64,000 nt of DNA from Bacillota bacterium (GTDB taxonomy: Bacteria > Bacillota > Clostridia > Oscillospirales > Acutalibacteraceae). The stretch's first letter is position 1, and each line of letters opens with the position of its first letter. The notes under the pieces were generated by a model. That model searched no databases and had not been told where the DNA came from. It saw only the letters and a program-made list of their open reading frames with translations. This document shows positions 33,381 to 43,127 of the stretch, piece after piece. The stretch lies in NCBI GenBank assembly GCA_023418995.1, contig JAEZYP010000068.1, forward strand, positions 1-64,000. The letters are read 5' to 3'. Both the position numbers and the translations under genes were made by a program.

Positions 33381-33633
33381 AGGTTTGCTGAAAACCGTTT
33401 GGTCATTAAATATGGATGGATACCTTTACGATTTCATTTTAATACCTCTAAAATAGCAGCCTAAAGAAGTGAGCTTCCGTGTTTTGCATGAAAGCTCCTT
33501 TCATTGTTCAAAATTCATGTATTTGAGTAAAAAACAAAGGGTGTTTCACTTGTTTTTGCATAAAACAAATTAAAATGTCCCAAAAAGTATGAATAAACTG
33601 TTTCTGGTCTAAAAAGTTTGTGTAAATATGATA
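33381..33633. other. long AT-rich spacer before purine permease
   Basis: No gene is seen. An imperfect palindrome at 33530-33557 joins AAAAACAA to TTGTTTTT with an inner GTG-TTT-CAC hairpin. A weaker GAGCTT...AAGCTC hairpin lies at about 33471-33496. No purine-riboswitch core was recognised. Confidence 0.4.
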
Positions 33634-33662
33634 TTGTTATATTTTTGAGGAAACTTTATAAT
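33634..33662 (+). promoter_or_regulatory. promoter of purine permease gene
   Basis: TTGTTA at 33634-33639 and TATAAT at 33657-33662 are spaced by 17 bases. A CCCGGCATGTGTCGGG hairpin followed by a T-rich tract comes next in the leader (about 33686-33714) and could attenuate transcription. Confidence 0.5.
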
Positions 33663-33726
33663 AAAATTAATAATTTCGGTTTTACCCGGCATGTGTCGGG
33701 CAATTTATTTTTTAGGAGGAAACAGT

Positions 33727-35172
33727 ATGGCAGGCAGTAAAGAAACAGCATACCATCCAAAGGGTGATTTCTTCAATCTCAAGGGGAACAACACCAATGT
33801 CCGCACGGAGGTTATGGCTGGCTTAACCACATTCTTTGCAATGGCTTACATTATTATTGTAAACCCGGGCATGCTTTCGCAAACAGGGATGCCGTGGGGC
33901 GCGGTTTTCCTTGCAACGATCATTGCATCGGTGATCGGAACACTGGTAATGGGACTGTTTGCAAACGTACCTTACGCGCAGGCTCCGGGCATGGGGTTGA
34001 ACGCATTCTTTGTGTTTACCGTATGCTTTGGACTCCAGTTTAAATGGCAGGAAGCACTTGCAATGGTTTTTATTTGCGGAATAATCAACATTTTGATTAC
34101 CGTTACCAAGGTTCGCAAGCTGATTATTAAGTCTATTCCGGAAAGCCTTCAGAACGCAATCGGCGGCGGTATCGGTATCTTCATCGCGTACATCGGAATT
34201 AAAAATGCCGGACTTCTGGAGTTTACCTCGAATCCGGGAGACAACGTTGTTCTTGAGAGTAAAACAGTAGTCTCAAACAGCGCGATTGTTCCGGCAATTG
34301 TAAAGCTGAATTCACTGCCGGTTATCCTTGCGCTGATCGGACTTACTCTCATGGTAATTCTTCTTGTCTGCAAGGTGAAAGGTGCGATCCTGATCAGCAT
34401 TGTTGCTACAACAATAATCGGTATCCCTCTCGGCGTTACAACCATCGGCGCTCAGACAATGAGCTTCGGAGAAGCTTTATCCCAGCTTCCGCAAACCTTA
34501 GGCGCCGCGTTTGGCAACCCGGGTATGAGCTCCCTGTTCTCGGACCCCTCCAAAATCCCGCTTGTTTTAATGACCATTTTCGCGTTCAGCCTTTCCGATA
34601 CCTTTGACACCATCGGCACCTTTATCGGTACCGGACGCAAAACCGGCATCTTCACCGCGGAGGATCAGGCTGCCTTAGAATCCGGCAACGGCTTTAAGTC
34701 AAAGATGGACAAGGCCCTGTTTGCCGACGCGACCGCAACCTCTATCGGTGCGATTTTTGGCACTTCGAACACCACAACCTATGTGGAAAGTGCGGCAGGC
34801 ATCGGCGCGGGCGGACGTACCGGTCTGACCAGCGTAGTGGTAGCGGTTCTGTTTATCATCAGCGCGTTCTTCGCTCCGCTTATAAAAGTCGTACCAGCCC
34901 AGGCAACCGCCTCCGCTCTGATCATGGTAGGCGTTATGATGCTCAGCTCCTTTAAGGAGATTAAGTGGACGGAGATGGAAGAAGCGATTCCGGCGTTCTT
35001 TGCCAGCGTGTTTATGGCGTTCTGCTACAATATCTCCTACGGTATCGCGGCTGGCTTTATTTTCTACTGCATCATCAAGTCCGTTCGTGGAAAAGCAAAA
35101 GAAATCCACCCGATTCTTTGGGTTGCAACAGGCTTGTTTATTCTGAACTTTGTTATCCTCGCAATCCTCTAA
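33727..35172 (+). CDS. NCS2-family purine permease (AzgA type)
   Basis: This 481-aa inner-membrane proton symporter probably imports adenine, guanine or hypoxanthine. It has about 12 to 14 hydrophobic helices. The AzgA-branch motifs are TEVMAGLTTFFAMAYII at the N-terminus, PGMGLNAFF in helix 3, and SLSDTFDTIGTFIG in the middle. ATG at 33727 follows AGGAGG. It is a single-gene unit with its own promoter and terminator. Exact purine preference cannot be read. Confidence 0.9.
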   Translation: MAGSKETAYHPKGDFFNLKGNNTNVRTEVMAGLTTFFAMAYIIIVNPGMLSQTGMPWGAVFLATIIASVIGTLVMGLFANVPYAQAPGMGLNAFFVFTVCFGLQFKWQEALAMVFICGIINILITVTKVRKLIIKSIPESLQNAIGGGIGIFIAYIGIKNAGLLEFTSNPGDNVVLESKTVVSNSAIVPAIVKLNSLPVILALIGLTLMVILLVCKVKGAILISIVATTIIGIPLGVTTIGAQTMSFGEALSQLPQTLGAAFGNPGMSSLFSDPSKIPLVLMTIFAFSLSDTFDTIGTFIGTGRKTGIFTAEDQAALESGNGFKSKMDKALFADATATSIGAIFGTSNTTTYVESAAGIGAGGRTGLTSVVVAVLFIISAFFAPLIKVVPAQATASALIMVGVMMLSSFKEIKWTEMEEAIPAFFASVFMAFCYNISYGIAAGFIFYCIIKSVRGKAKEIHPILWVATGLFILNFVILAIL

Positions 35173-35190
35173 GGCACCCGAATTATATTT

Positions 35191-35224
35191 CCCCGGTGCG
35201 GCTCTGCTGCGCCGGGGATTTTTG
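35191..35224 (+). terminator. terminator of purine permease gene
   Basis: CCCCGG and CCGGGG with inner GCG/CGC form a strong hairpin followed by ATTTTTG. Confidence 0.8.
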
Positions 35225-35354
35225 CATAGAAAAGAGGATTGATGAATCCCCGCGGATCATCACTAAAATCGTCCTTGCCGGCGCGCTTGATTTATACTAG
35301 CCTTTTTGTATTTCTGTTGTTATAATGGAGATATCAATCAATGAGGTGGATGAT

Positions 35355-36077
35355 ATGCCCAGATTTTTTATCAATTATGTTCCGGAGGAGCTTACGGTAA
35401 TTACCGGAGAGGACGCGAGGCATATCGCGCGTTCCCTGCGGATGCAGCCGGGGGAAAGCCTGATTCTGTGCGATAGCATCGGCACAGACTATAATTGTGT
35501 AATAGACAGCGTTCAGGATAACAGCGTTGCCGTCCGGATCCTGAATTTTTGCAAAAGCGTTGCGGAACCGGGTGTGAAGGTGACTGTTTATCAGGGACTG
35601 CCCAAGGCGGATAAGATGGACAGCATCGTGCAGAAGTCGGTGGAAACTGGTGCGGTTCGTATTGTGCCGGTGATGACGGCACGCTGCGTATCGAAGCCGG
35701 ATGAAAAATCCGCGGCGAAAAAAAACGCCAGATGGCAGAAAATCGCGGAAGAGGCCGCGAAGCAGAGCGGACGGGGTGTGATTCCGCAGGTCGCTTCCTT
35801 GATGAGCTTCTCCGAAGCGGTGAAGGAAGCCTCCCGGAGCGGCGAAATCATCCTGTTTTTTGAGGGCGGGGGACAGAGTATCCGGAATCTGGTGAGTGAA
35901 CAGACGAAGGAGCTGGCTGTTTTTATCGGCCCGGAGGGCGGCTTTGAGCAGAGCGAGGTCGATCTGGCTGTTCGCGGCGGAGGAAAGGTCGGTTCGCTCG
36001 GCGCCCGGATTCTGCGCACCGAAACAGCGCCGATTGCGGCTTTGGCCGCCATTATGCTCGCAACCGGAAATATGTAG
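35355..36077 (+). CDS. rsmE: 16S rRNA (uracil(1498)-N3)-methyltransferase RsmE
   Basis: RsmE methylates U1498 in 16S rRNA near the decoding site. The 240-aa protein has a small N-terminal PUA-like region and a SPOUT knot domain with FIGPEGGFEQSE and SLGARILRTETAP at the SAM-binding end. The start at 35355 follows GAGGTG; an in-frame ATG at 35325 is less likely. A DJ-1/PfpI gene follows in the same direction after 78 bases. Confidence 0.93.
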   Translation: MPRFFINYVPEELTVITGEDARHIARSLRMQPGESLILCDSIGTDYNCVIDSVQDNSVAVRILNFCKSVAEPGVKVTVYQGLPKADKMDSIVQKSVETGAVRIVPVMTARCVSKPDEKSAAKKNARWQKIAEEAAKQSGRGVIPQVASLMSFSEAVKEASRSGEIILFFEGGGQSIRNLVSEQTKELAVFIGPEGGFEQSEVDLAVRGGGKVGSLGARILRTETAPIAALAAIMLATGNM

Positions 36078-36155
36078 TATATGTCTGACCATGAAATCAG
36101 TTGGAGCTAATTTGCATATTGTACAATGAAAAATAAGAATAGGGAGAGGGTACAT

Positions 36156-36743
36156 ATGAAAATACTTCTTTTTCTGGCAAACGGATTCGAGACAATGGAA
36201 GCGAGCGTGTTTATCGATGTGTTCGGCTGGACGGGCAGCGAGTTCGAAATCCATTCCGAGGTAATAACCTGCGGGCTGAGCAGGCAGGTGACCAGTACCT
36301 TTGGAGTGCCGGTAATTGTTGATGTCCTGGCGGATGACGTGAAGGTGGAGGAATACGACGCGCTGGCGATCCCCGGAGGATTTGAGGAGTACGATTTCTA
36401 CAGGGACGCCTACCACGAGAAAACATTGAATTTGATCCGGGGATTTTACCAGAAAGAGAAATGGATTGCCTCCGTCTGCGTCGGGGCGCTACCTGTCGCG
36501 AAAAGCGGGGTGCTTTTGGGGAAAAATGCGACTACTTACCATCTGAAAAACGGAGTCCGGCAGGGGCAGCTGCGGGAAATGGGAGCGAAGGTAGTCAATC
36601 AACCGATTGTAATCGACCATAAGATCATTACCTCCTATTGCCCCTCTACCGCCGCGGAGGTTGCGTTTACGCTTTTGGAAAAACTGACGTCGCCGGCTCT
36701 CGCAAAACAGGTCAAAAAGCTGATGGGCTTCGACCTCAAATAG
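36156..36743 (+). CDS. DJ-1/PfpI family protein
   Basis: This 195-aa protein has the class I glutamine-amidotransferase-like fold of DJ-1/ThiJ/YajL. The nucleophile-elbow cysteine is in IASVCVGALP, and the conserved early acidic residue is in ANGFETMEA. Family members act as glyoxalases, deglycases or stress chaperones; the true activity here is unknown. GGGAGAGGG precedes the ATG at 36156. It sits between rsmE and an SDR gene in a same-direction run. Confidence 0.87.
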   Translation: MKILLFLANGFETMEASVFIDVFGWTGSEFEIHSEVITCGLSRQVTSTFGVPVIVDVLADDVKVEEYDALAIPGGFEEYDFYRDAYHEKTLNLIRGFYQKEKWIASVCVGALPVAKSGVLLGKNATTYHLKNGVRQGQLREMGAKVVNQPIVIDHKIITSYCPSTAAEVAFTLLEKLTSPALAKQVKKLMGFDLK

Positions 36744-36786
36744 AATGACAGCCGCTACACTGTCATAACAGAACAGGAGAAAGAAA

Positions 36787-37509
36787 ATGCAGACCGCTTT
36801 GATTACCGGCGCTTCGCGCGGCATTGGCAGAGCCATTGCGCGGCAGCTTGCAGAGGACGGGTTTCGGGTTATCGTTCATTACAATACATCCGAAGATGAA
36901 GCAATGACGCTGCTGGAGGAGCTGAACCAGGCAGCCGATACCGAATGTATGGCGGTTCAGGCCGATGTTGCCGACCGGGCACAGGTGGAAGCCATGTTTT
37001 CCCGGGCGGGCGGCGTGGATGTATTGGTCAATAACGCGGGCATTGCACAGCAGAAGCTGTTTACCGATATTACCGAGCAGGACTGGGACATAATGTTCGG
37101 CGTAGACGTAAAGGGTGTGTTCCACTGCTGCCAGTGCGCGCTTCCGTATATGATCCATCAGAAGCGCGGGAAAATCATCAATATTTCTTCTATATGGGGG
37201 CAGGTCGGTGCGTCCTGCGAGGTGCATTATTCCGCCGCAAAGGCGGCGGTTATCGGACTGACCAAGGCGCTGGCCAAGGAGCTGGGACCGTCCGGCATTC
37301 AGGTCAACTGCATCGCGCCCGGTGTGATTCAAACGGAAATGAACGCGCATCTGGACGAAGAAACCCGAAAGGAATTAAAAGAGGAAACGCCGCTCGGCGG
37401 AATCGGAACGCCGGAGGATATCGCCGGCGCGGCCAGCTTTCTGGCGGGAAGCCGGTCGGATTTTATCACCGGGCAGGTTATCGGCGTGAACGGCGGAATC
37501 GTGATCTGA
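36787..37509 (+). CDS. SDR-family oxidoreductase (FabG/YmfI-like)
   Basis: This 240-aa NAD(P)-dependent short-chain dehydrogenase has the cofactor motif TGASRGIGRA at the N-terminus, NNAG near residue 85, and the catalytic Ser and Tyr-Lys in NISSIWG and YSAAKAA. It resembles 3-oxoacyl-ACP reductases. YmfI-type EF-P 5-aminopentanone reductases look very similar, and no fatty-acid genes lie nearby, so YmfI is a reasonable alternative. Confidence 0.87.
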   Translation: MQTALITGASRGIGRAIARQLAEDGFRVIVHYNTSEDEAMTLLEELNQAADTECMAVQADVADRAQVEAMFSRAGGVDVLVNNAGIAQQKLFTDITEQDWDIMFGVDVKGVFHCCQCALPYMIHQKRGKIINISSIWGQVGASCEVHYSAAKAAVIGLTKALAKELGPSGIQVNCIAPGVIQTEMNAHLDEETRKELKEETPLGGIGTPEDIAGAASFLAGSRSDFITGQVIGVNGGIVI

Positions 37510-37611
37510 AAAATCTCAAAATATTCATAATCATTACAGTTCTGTCAAAAGCATAGACTTTCTTGTCTGAGTTTTTTATAATTTAACTACTTGGAAAGGA
37601 AAGAGTTGTCT

Positions 37612-38694
37612 ATGAAAAAGAGTGCTTGCGCGGTTACCGCACTTTTCTTGACAGTGTGCCTGCTGTTCAGCGCCTGCTCAACGGAACTGTTGACCAAATT
37701 ATCGGGGGGAAAGGCATCACCTCAGCTGACAGTGGGAGTCAACCTGACCAACAAAACAGAGAACAATATCTTTGTTCAAACGGCTGTGCCGGTCTTCGGC
37801 GGTTTTGATTCCGCCAATATTCTGAACGCAAGGATTAATAAGCTTGTAGATCAGGGGATTGATGAAATAAAGGAAGCGGGAAAAGAAATGGAAAAGAATC
37901 CGGATAGACCTCCGGTTCTGCTGTTTTTTCAAAGCTTTTTCGATTATTCGGAAAACGGCGATATCCTTTCGGTGTGGAATACTTTTTCAAATTATACCGG
38001 TGGCGCCCATGGTATGAGCTGGATTCGCTCCTTTACGGTCAACCGGAAAACCGGCGAATTTTATGACACACTCGGTTCCATTTTTCAGAATGAAACGGAA
38101 GGAAAAGCACTGATCACCGATAGAATTATTGCGGAAATCAGGCAAAAGCCGGACCTCTATTTCCCGGATGCAGAAAAGACGGTAAGGGACAAAAACGGCA
38201 ATTTCCTTTATTACATAGACGGAAGCAATCTGGTGGTTTATTTTGATCTATATGAAATCGCGCCCTATGTGACCGGAATTCCGACGTTCACTTTCCCTCT
38301 GAAGGATTTAAAAACCAAGGTTGAGACCATTGGAACGCCCGCAGGCGACGTAAGGAAAAACGGAATGAGCTGGAGCTTCGCACATCCGGTGGTTTCCAAC
38401 GATTCCGGCGTTTTTCTGCCACTGGAGGACATGGCGAACGCGCTGAATCTAACTGTGGAATATAAGGAGGGGAAATATACGGTCGACGGCAAGGCGGTGC
38501 AGCCGGTTATGATCAACTCGGTAGCTTATGTGCCGCTGATGTTTTTCCAGGAAACGCTCGGAGAGTTTGTCATTTATTATGGTGATATTCTTAGAATGTT
38601 TACTCAGACGGGCGGGCAAGTCACAAATAATTCAGACTACGGCTCTGCAAGCAGCACCATAGTCAAGTCTGCAGGCTCAAACGCTACGGCATAA
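37612..38694 (+). CDS. lipoprotein with DUF3298/RsiV-like domain and copper-amine-oxidase-like stalk domain
   Basis: This 360-aa protein has a lipoprotein signal ending in the lipobox LFSAC. A DUF4163/DUF3298-type domain follows (about 35-235, with NTFSNYTGGAHG), as in the extracellular part of the anti-sigma factor RsiV. The C-terminal segment (about 245-335, SGVFLPLEDMANAL and YVPLMFF) matches the copper-amine-oxidase N-terminal-like module often found in clostridial surface proteins. ATG at 37612 follows a GGAAAGGAAAG site. No sigma factor gene is nearby. Confidence 0.83.
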   Translation: MKKSACAVTALFLTVCLLFSACSTELLTKLSGGKASPQLTVGVNLTNKTENNIFVQTAVPVFGGFDSANILNARINKLVDQGIDEIKEAGKEMEKNPDRPPVLLFFQSFFDYSENGDILSVWNTFSNYTGGAHGMSWIRSFTVNRKTGEFYDTLGSIFQNETEGKALITDRIIAEIRQKPDLYFPDAEKTVRDKNGNFLYYIDGSNLVVYFDLYEIAPYVTGIPTFTFPLKDLKTKVETIGTPAGDVRKNGMSWSFAHPVVSNDSGVFLPLEDMANALNLTVEYKEGKYTVDGKAVQPVMINSVAYVPLMFFQETLGEFVIYYGDILRMFTQTGGQVTNNSDYGSASSTIVKSAGSNATA

Positions 38695-38803
38695 GCAACC
38701 AGCAATAATCCGGTCAAAAACGCTTTTCGTTGTTCGCATGCTTGAGAAAGCTTATAATCAGGAGAACGCTGCTTTTCCGCCAATAAATTCAAGGAGGTTT
38801 ATG

Positions 38804-39811
38804 ATGAGGAAGAAACAAATTGCAATATCCCTAGCGCTGCTGTTAAGCATGGTGATGATTCTTGTCGGGTTTACTGCGTGCAGCAGTGGTGCAGATTCTT
38901 CAGGGACACCCAAAAGCACTGCGGTTCGGCTTCAATCGACAGAGAATAAATCGACCCAGATGGACGCGGCGGCGCCAGCTGCCCCAGGTGACAACGGACT
39001 CTCTGAAGAAAAGGGGCAGACGGGGGAAAAGGCAGGTGGAAATCCGGCTGCGAACGCGGCGGCGTCAGCCTCCGGTCAGAAGATCATTGAAACACTGTCG
39101 TATCAAATCGAAACACTGAAATTTGACGAATCCGTAAAAACGATTCAGACCATAGCTTCCAATCTGGGTGGCTATATTCAGAATTCCAGCGTGGACGGAA
39201 GAGGAGAAAATCAGGAAAATCTTCGTCAGGCGTTGTTTACACTCCGAATTCCACAGGAAAAGCTGAGTCAGCTGAAAACCAGCGCCGCCGGGATCGGAAG
39301 CATCCTGAATTTTACCAGTAACAGTGAAAATATCAGTGATAAGTACTATGACACGGAGGCGAGGCTGAAGAGCCTTCGTACCCAGCAGGAAAGGCTGCTT
39401 GCCCTTTTGCAGAAATCCGGCGCCCTGAAGGATATAATTGAACTGGAAAAAGCGCTTGCCGACGTGAATTATCAGATTGAAGAGCTGACCGGCTCCCTGC
39501 GCCAATATGATTCTTTAATCGATTACAGCACGGTTACGATTCAACTGGTGGAGGTGGTAAAGACCACGGAGCTGAAAAGCGAGCCGGTGAATCTCGGTGG
39601 AAAAATAATCAGGCAGTTCCAGGATTCCATGACCGCTCTCGGCGCTATGGGCGAAGCGATTCTGGTGTTCCTTATCGGATGCTCGCCGATTCTGATTTTA
39701 GTAGTGGCTGTTTTCGCTGTGGTATTCCTCGCGCTGCGGGCGAAAAAAAAGCGCATGAAAAAGGCGAAGCCACCGGTTGAGAAAGATGCCGGTGAAGGAA
39801 AACAGCTGTAA
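38804..39811 (+). CDS. DUF4349 lipoprotein
   Basis: This 335-aa protein has a signal peptide and lipobox (VGFTACSS), a low-complexity linker, a DUF4349 domain (about 85-250) with a coiled-coil stretch around YDTEARLKSLRTQQER, and a C-terminal membrane helix (about 285-310) followed by a basic tail. The double anchoring, by lipid at the N-terminus and helix at the C-terminus, is characteristic of the family, whose function is unknown. Of two tandem ATG codons, 38804 has better spacing to AGGAGG than 38801. Confidence 0.85.
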   Translation: MRKKQIAISLALLLSMVMILVGFTACSSGADSSGTPKSTAVRLQSTENKSTQMDAAAPAAPGDNGLSEEKGQTGEKAGGNPAANAAASASGQKIIETLSYQIETLKFDESVKTIQTIASNLGGYIQNSSVDGRGENQENLRQALFTLRIPQEKLSQLKTSAAGIGSILNFTSNSENISDKYYDTEARLKSLRTQQERLLALLQKSGALKDIIELEKALADVNYQIEELTGSLRQYDSLIDYSTVTIQLVEVVKTTELKSEPVNLGGKIIRQFQDSMTALGAMGEAILVFLIGCSPILILVVAVFAVVFLALRAKKKRMKKAKPPVEKDAGEGKQL

Positions 39812-39823
39812 TATAAAAAGAAG

Positions 39824-39877
39824 ACCGCTCCCTGTAAAAAGGGAGCGGTTCGTCGAATCCCCGGATTTTATTCGGGG
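39824..39877. terminator. paired terminator hairpins
   Basis: ACCGCTCCC/GGGAGCGGT at 39824-39849 is followed on the minus strand by CTTCTTTTTAT and serves glyS. A second hairpin (CCCCGGATTTTATTCGGGG, 39859-39877) lies next to the glyS stop. The converging genes probably share them. Confidence 0.65.
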
Positions 39878-39889
39878 GTTCAGTTGTGA

Positions 39890-41263
39890 TCAGAATTCAA
39901 TTCTCTTTTGGATATAGTTGTCCAGCTCTGTTAACGCGATACGCTCCTGCTGCATGGTGTCACGGTCGCGAACGGTGACACAGCCGTCGTTTTCGCTTTC
40001 GAAGTCATAGGTGACGCACAAGGGCGTTCCAATTTCGTCCTGACGGCGGTAGCGCTTGCCAATGGAGCCGGAATCGTCATAATCCACCATAAAGTGCTTG
40101 GCAAGACGCGTATAAATTCCCTGCGCCTTGTCGTTCAGCTTTTTGGAGAGGGGAAGCACGCAGGCTTTGTACGGCGCGAGGGCAGGATGCAGCCGCATGA
40201 CAACACGGGTATCCTTCTCGTCGATCTGCTCCTCGTCGTAGGCGTCGCAGAGGAACGCAAGCGTCACGCGATCCGCGCCGAGGGAAGGCTCGACCACATA
40301 GGGAACATAACGCTCGTTCGTTTCCGGGTCGAAATAATCCAGGCTCTTGCCGGAATGGTTGATATGCTGGGTGAGGTCGTAGTTGGTGCGGTCGGCAATG
40401 CCCCAAAGCTCGCCCCAGCCGAACGGGAAGAGATATTCAATGTCTGTGGTTGCCTTGGAGTAGAAGGAAAGCTCCTCCTTCTCATGGTCACGCAGACGGA
40501 TGTTTTCTTTGGTTAAGCCCAAATCAAGCAGCCATTTTTCGCAGAAATCCTTCCAGTAATAGAACCAGTCCAGATCGGTATCGGGCTTGCAGAAGAATTC
40601 CAGCTCCATCTGCTCGAACTCGCGGATACGGAAGATGAAGTTACCGGGAGTAATCTCGTTGCGGAAGCTCTTGCCGACCTGCGCAACGCCGAACGGAATC
40701 TTGCGGCGGGTGGTGCGCTGGATGTTGGCAAAGTTGACAAAAATGCCCTGCGCCGTTTCCGGGCGAAGGTAAATCTCGTTCTTCGAGTCTTCAGTGACGC
40801 CCTGAAAGGTTTTGAACATCAGGTTGAACTTTCGGATATCGGTAAAGTTGGAGGAGCCGCAGCTCGGGCACTTGATGTCGTGCTCCTTGATATATTGGGT
40901 CATCTGGTCGAAGGTCATACCGTTTGCGTCGCCGCCGGCGTCCTCAATGAGCTTATCCGCACGGTGACGGGTCTTGCAGTCGCGGCAGTCCATCAGCGGG
41001 TCGGAAAAGCCGCCTACATGCCCAGAAGCCACCCAGGCCTGCGGATTCATCAGGATGGCGGAATCAAGACCCACGTTATAGGGGCTTTCCTGCACAAATT
41101 TTTTCATCCACGCGCGTTTGACATTGTTTTTGAACTCAACGCCGAGCGGGCCGTAATCCCAGGAATTGGAAAGGCCGCCGTAGATTTCGCTGCCCGGATA
41201 GACAAAACCACGGTTTTTGCAGAGAGCGACAATTTTGTCCATTGTTTTTTCTGTTGCTAACAT
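39890..41263 (-). CDS. glyS: glycyl-tRNA synthetase, dimeric class II type
   Basis: This enzyme charges tRNA-Gly. The 457-aa single-chain protein is the alpha2 eukaryote/archaea-like form used by many Firmicutes, not the GlyQ-GlyS tetramer. It has [13 protein letters not shown] at the N-terminus, a zinc-binding-like insertion with CRDC and CPSCGSS, the class II motif [19 protein letters not shown], and an anticodon-binding C-terminus. GGAGG precedes the ATG. No T-box leader is visible in the 92-base spacer after gtrA. Confidence 0.94.
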   Translation of the reverse strand: MLATEKTMDKIVALCKNRGFVYPGSEIYGGLSNSWDYGPLGVEFKNNVKRAWMKKFVQESPYNVGLDSAILMNPQAWVASGHVGGFSDPLMDCRDCKTRHRADKLIEDAGGDANGMTFDQMTQYIKEHDIKCPSCGSSNFTDIRKFNLMFKTFQGVTEDSKNEIYLRPETAQGIFVNFANIQRTTRRKIPFGVAQVGKSFRNEITPGNFIFRIREFEQMELEFFCKPDTDLDWFYYWKDFCEKWLLDLGLTKENIRLRDHEKEELSFYSKATTDIEYLFPFGWGELWGIADRTNYDLTQHINHSGKSLDYFDPETNERYVPYVVEPSLGADRVTLAFLCDAYDEEQIDEKDTRVVMRLHPALAPYKACVLPLSKKLNDKAQGIYTRLAKHFMVDYDDSGSIGKRYRRQDEIGTPLCVTYDFESENDGCVTVRDRDTMQQERIALTELDNYIQKRIEF

Positions 41264-41355
41264 GTTTGTTCCTCCATATTCTCAATTCGCACCCGAACCG
41301 GAAAAACGAAAAGCCTAACCGCTCCGGCAGTGCTTTTTTATTATAAATTTCAGGA

Positions 41356-41781
41356 TTAGGGCTCCTGCTTTTTAAAAATAATACGCTTGCTTAGAATATA
41401 GTTGATGATGATTACAATGACGTTCATGATGATTTTTGCGAGCCAGTCATTCCACGCGAGCCCGTTTACCATCACGAGCATACCGAGCGTATCGACACCG
41501 AGTGAGAACAGACGTGCCCCAAAAAAGGTGAGAAGCTCCCGCAGAAAGAGTCCCGGTTCAAAGCTTTTGCTTTTGAAAACGAAAAGCTTGTTGGTGATAA
41601 ACGCAAATGCGACGGATAAAACCCAGGCGAGAGTGTTTGCCGCAAGAAGATCCCAGTGAAGCACCGAGCGGAACAGACCAAAGCTGACAATATTAACCGC
41701 AGTGGTTAAAACGCCGAACACCAGGTAGGAGATTACTTCCGGAGAGGCGAAAAAACGCCAGAGCTTTTTCAGCTTGCCCAA
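41356..41781 (-). CDS. GtrA-family membrane protein
   Basis: This 141-aa protein has four membrane helices in the GtrA pattern (SYLVFGVLTTAVNI near the start, conserved NKLFVFKS loop). GtrA-like proteins are thought to flip polyprenyl-phosphate sugars for surface glycosylation. The start codon is TTG at 41781 with GGTGA upstream. It precedes glyS and lies beside a divergent glycosyltransferase gene. Confidence 0.87.
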   Translation of the reverse strand: MGKLKKLWRFFASPEVISYLVFGVLTTAVNIVSFGLFRSVLHWDLLAANTLAWVLSVAFAFITNKLFVFKSKSFEPGLFLRELLTFFGARLFSLGVDTLGMLVMVNGLAWNDWLAKIIMNVIVIIINYILSKRIIFKKQEP

Positions 41782-41908
41782 GGAATCACCGCCAATTTTT
41801 CAGTATTCTATTAGTTTACCATTATGCGGCTCAGCTTTCAAGAAAAATTGTAATTTCAGCGAAAAATATAGGACGTACTTTTCGAAAGGAAGTGACGCAC
41901 GCTTAATA

Positions 41909-41937
41909 TTGCGATTCCATTGGACGTGAAGTATAAT
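41909..41937 (+). promoter_or_regulatory. promoter of SunS-like glycosyltransferase gene
   Basis: TTGCGA at 41909-41914 and TATAAT at 41932-41937 are spaced by 17 bases, 50 bases before the start codon. Confidence 0.55.
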
Positions 41938-41986
41938 AAAAACATATATTTGTATTTTAATACTGATAGATTAAGGAAGATAACAT

Positions 41987-43012
41987 ATGATAAGCATTAG
42001 CGTCTGCATGATTGTGAAAAACGAAGAGGAGGTTCTGGAGCGGTGTCTGGCTTGTGTTGCGGAAATTGCGGATGAGCTGATCATTGTGGACACGGGCTCA
42101 ACGGACCAAACCAGGGAAATTGCTTCGCGCTATACCAACCTGATTTATGATTTTCCGTGGAACGACGATTTTTCAGCCGCGCGCAATTTTTCGTTTTCCA
42201 AAGCTACCAAAGATTATATTTATACGGCGGACGCGGACGAGGTAATTGACGGAGAAAATCGGCTCAAATTTCTTGCGTTAAAGGAAACGCTTTCTCCTGA
42301 AACCGAGATTGTGCAGATGAAATATGCCAACCAGCTGCAATTCAATTGCACCTATAATTTTGACGTAGAGTACCGCCCAAAATTATACAAAAGACTTCGG
42401 GAATTCCGCTGGAGAGACCCGGTGCATGAAAGCGTGGCGCTCAGCGCCGAAATTTTTAACAGTGACATTACGGTGAAGCATATGCCGGTAAGGCTGCACG
42501 CAGCGAGGGATTTTTCCATCTTTCTGAAAAATGTTGGGAAGCAAGGTACGCTTTCTCCGAAAATTCACTGCCTTTACGCGCGGGAGCTTTTTATCGCCGG
42601 AACGGACGAAGACCTGTTGACCGCGTACCCTTACTTTGAGCGTACAATGCACGACGAAAAGAGAAGCGAAATAGAAATTCGGGCGTCCCAATGCGTTGTC
42701 GCCAGGGTCAGCCGCAGCAAGGCAGATGATTTTACCTTTTTCAAAGCCGCGTTAAAAGGAGTGACGGGCAGCCCAATTGCTGAAATTTGCTGTGAGCTGG
42801 GGGACTATTATTTAAATAAGGAAGATTTTGAGGAGGCTGCCGTCTGGTTTTACACCGCCGTGTACGGCGCGGAAAGCGAGCTGGATATTCATTGCTCCGG
42901 CGATTACCCGCTGGGGAGGCTGTCGGTGTGTTTTACTCGTTTGGGAGACGTTACAGAGGGCGAAAAATATAGAGAATTGGCGGAAAAATGGACTGCTCCG
43001 GCGTGCGATTGA
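41987..43012 (+). CDS. family 2 glycosyltransferase with C-terminal helical repeats
   Basis: This 341-aa protein starts with SVCMIVKNEEEVLERCL and VDTGSTDQT, followed by TADADE as the DxD metal site. This is the motif set of the SunS/WaaE-like GT2 group. The C-terminal half (about 230-335) looks helical and repeat-like, resembling TPR units. No bacteriocin precursor gene is seen nearby, so a SunS-like peptide S-glycosylation role is not supported. Confidence 0.83.
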   Translation: MISISVCMIVKNEEEVLERCLACVAEIADELIIVDTGSTDQTREIASRYTNLIYDFPWNDDFSAARNFSFSKATKDYIYTADADEVIDGENRLKFLALKETLSPETEIVQMKYANQLQFNCTYNFDVEYRPKLYKRLREFRWRDPVHESVALSAEIFNSDITVKHMPVRLHAARDFSIFLKNVGKQGTLSPKIHCLYARELFIAGTDEDLLTAYPYFERTMHDEKRSEIEIRASQCVVARVSRSKADDFTFFKAALKGVTGSPIAEICCELGDYYLNKEDFEEAAVWFYTAVYGAESELDIHCSGDYPLGRLSVCFTRLGDVTEGEKYRELAEKWTAPACD

Positions 43013-43039
43013 AATTTAAATTGTGTTCATCGGATTTTA

Positions 43040-43068
43040 TTGACAGAATGCTCATGGTTCACTATAAT
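43040..43068 (+). promoter_or_regulatory. consensus promoter of greA
   Basis: Perfect TTGACA at 43040-43045 and perfect TATAAT at 43063-43068 with the ideal 17-base spacer, 60 bases before the greA start. Confidence 0.8.
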
Positions 43069-43127
43069 GTATGTATTATTGTTTTGAAAGACTATGCAAA
43101 TATTTGCATTGAGAAGGTGGTATCGAT

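Noticed and set aside
33381..33726. Purine riboswitch before the NCS2 permease
   Set aside because: No conserved three-way-junction core could be found by eye; only unrelated palindromes are present.
41264..41355. Possible T-box leader before glycyl-tRNA synthetase
   Set aside because: The spacer is only about 90 bases and shows no T-box consensus or specifier stem, and gtrA lies directly upstream in the same direction.
41987..43012. SunS-type glycocin biosynthesis locus
   Set aside because: The glycosyltransferase resembles the SunS group, but there is no precursor peptide, thiol-disulfide protein or peptidase-transporter nearby.
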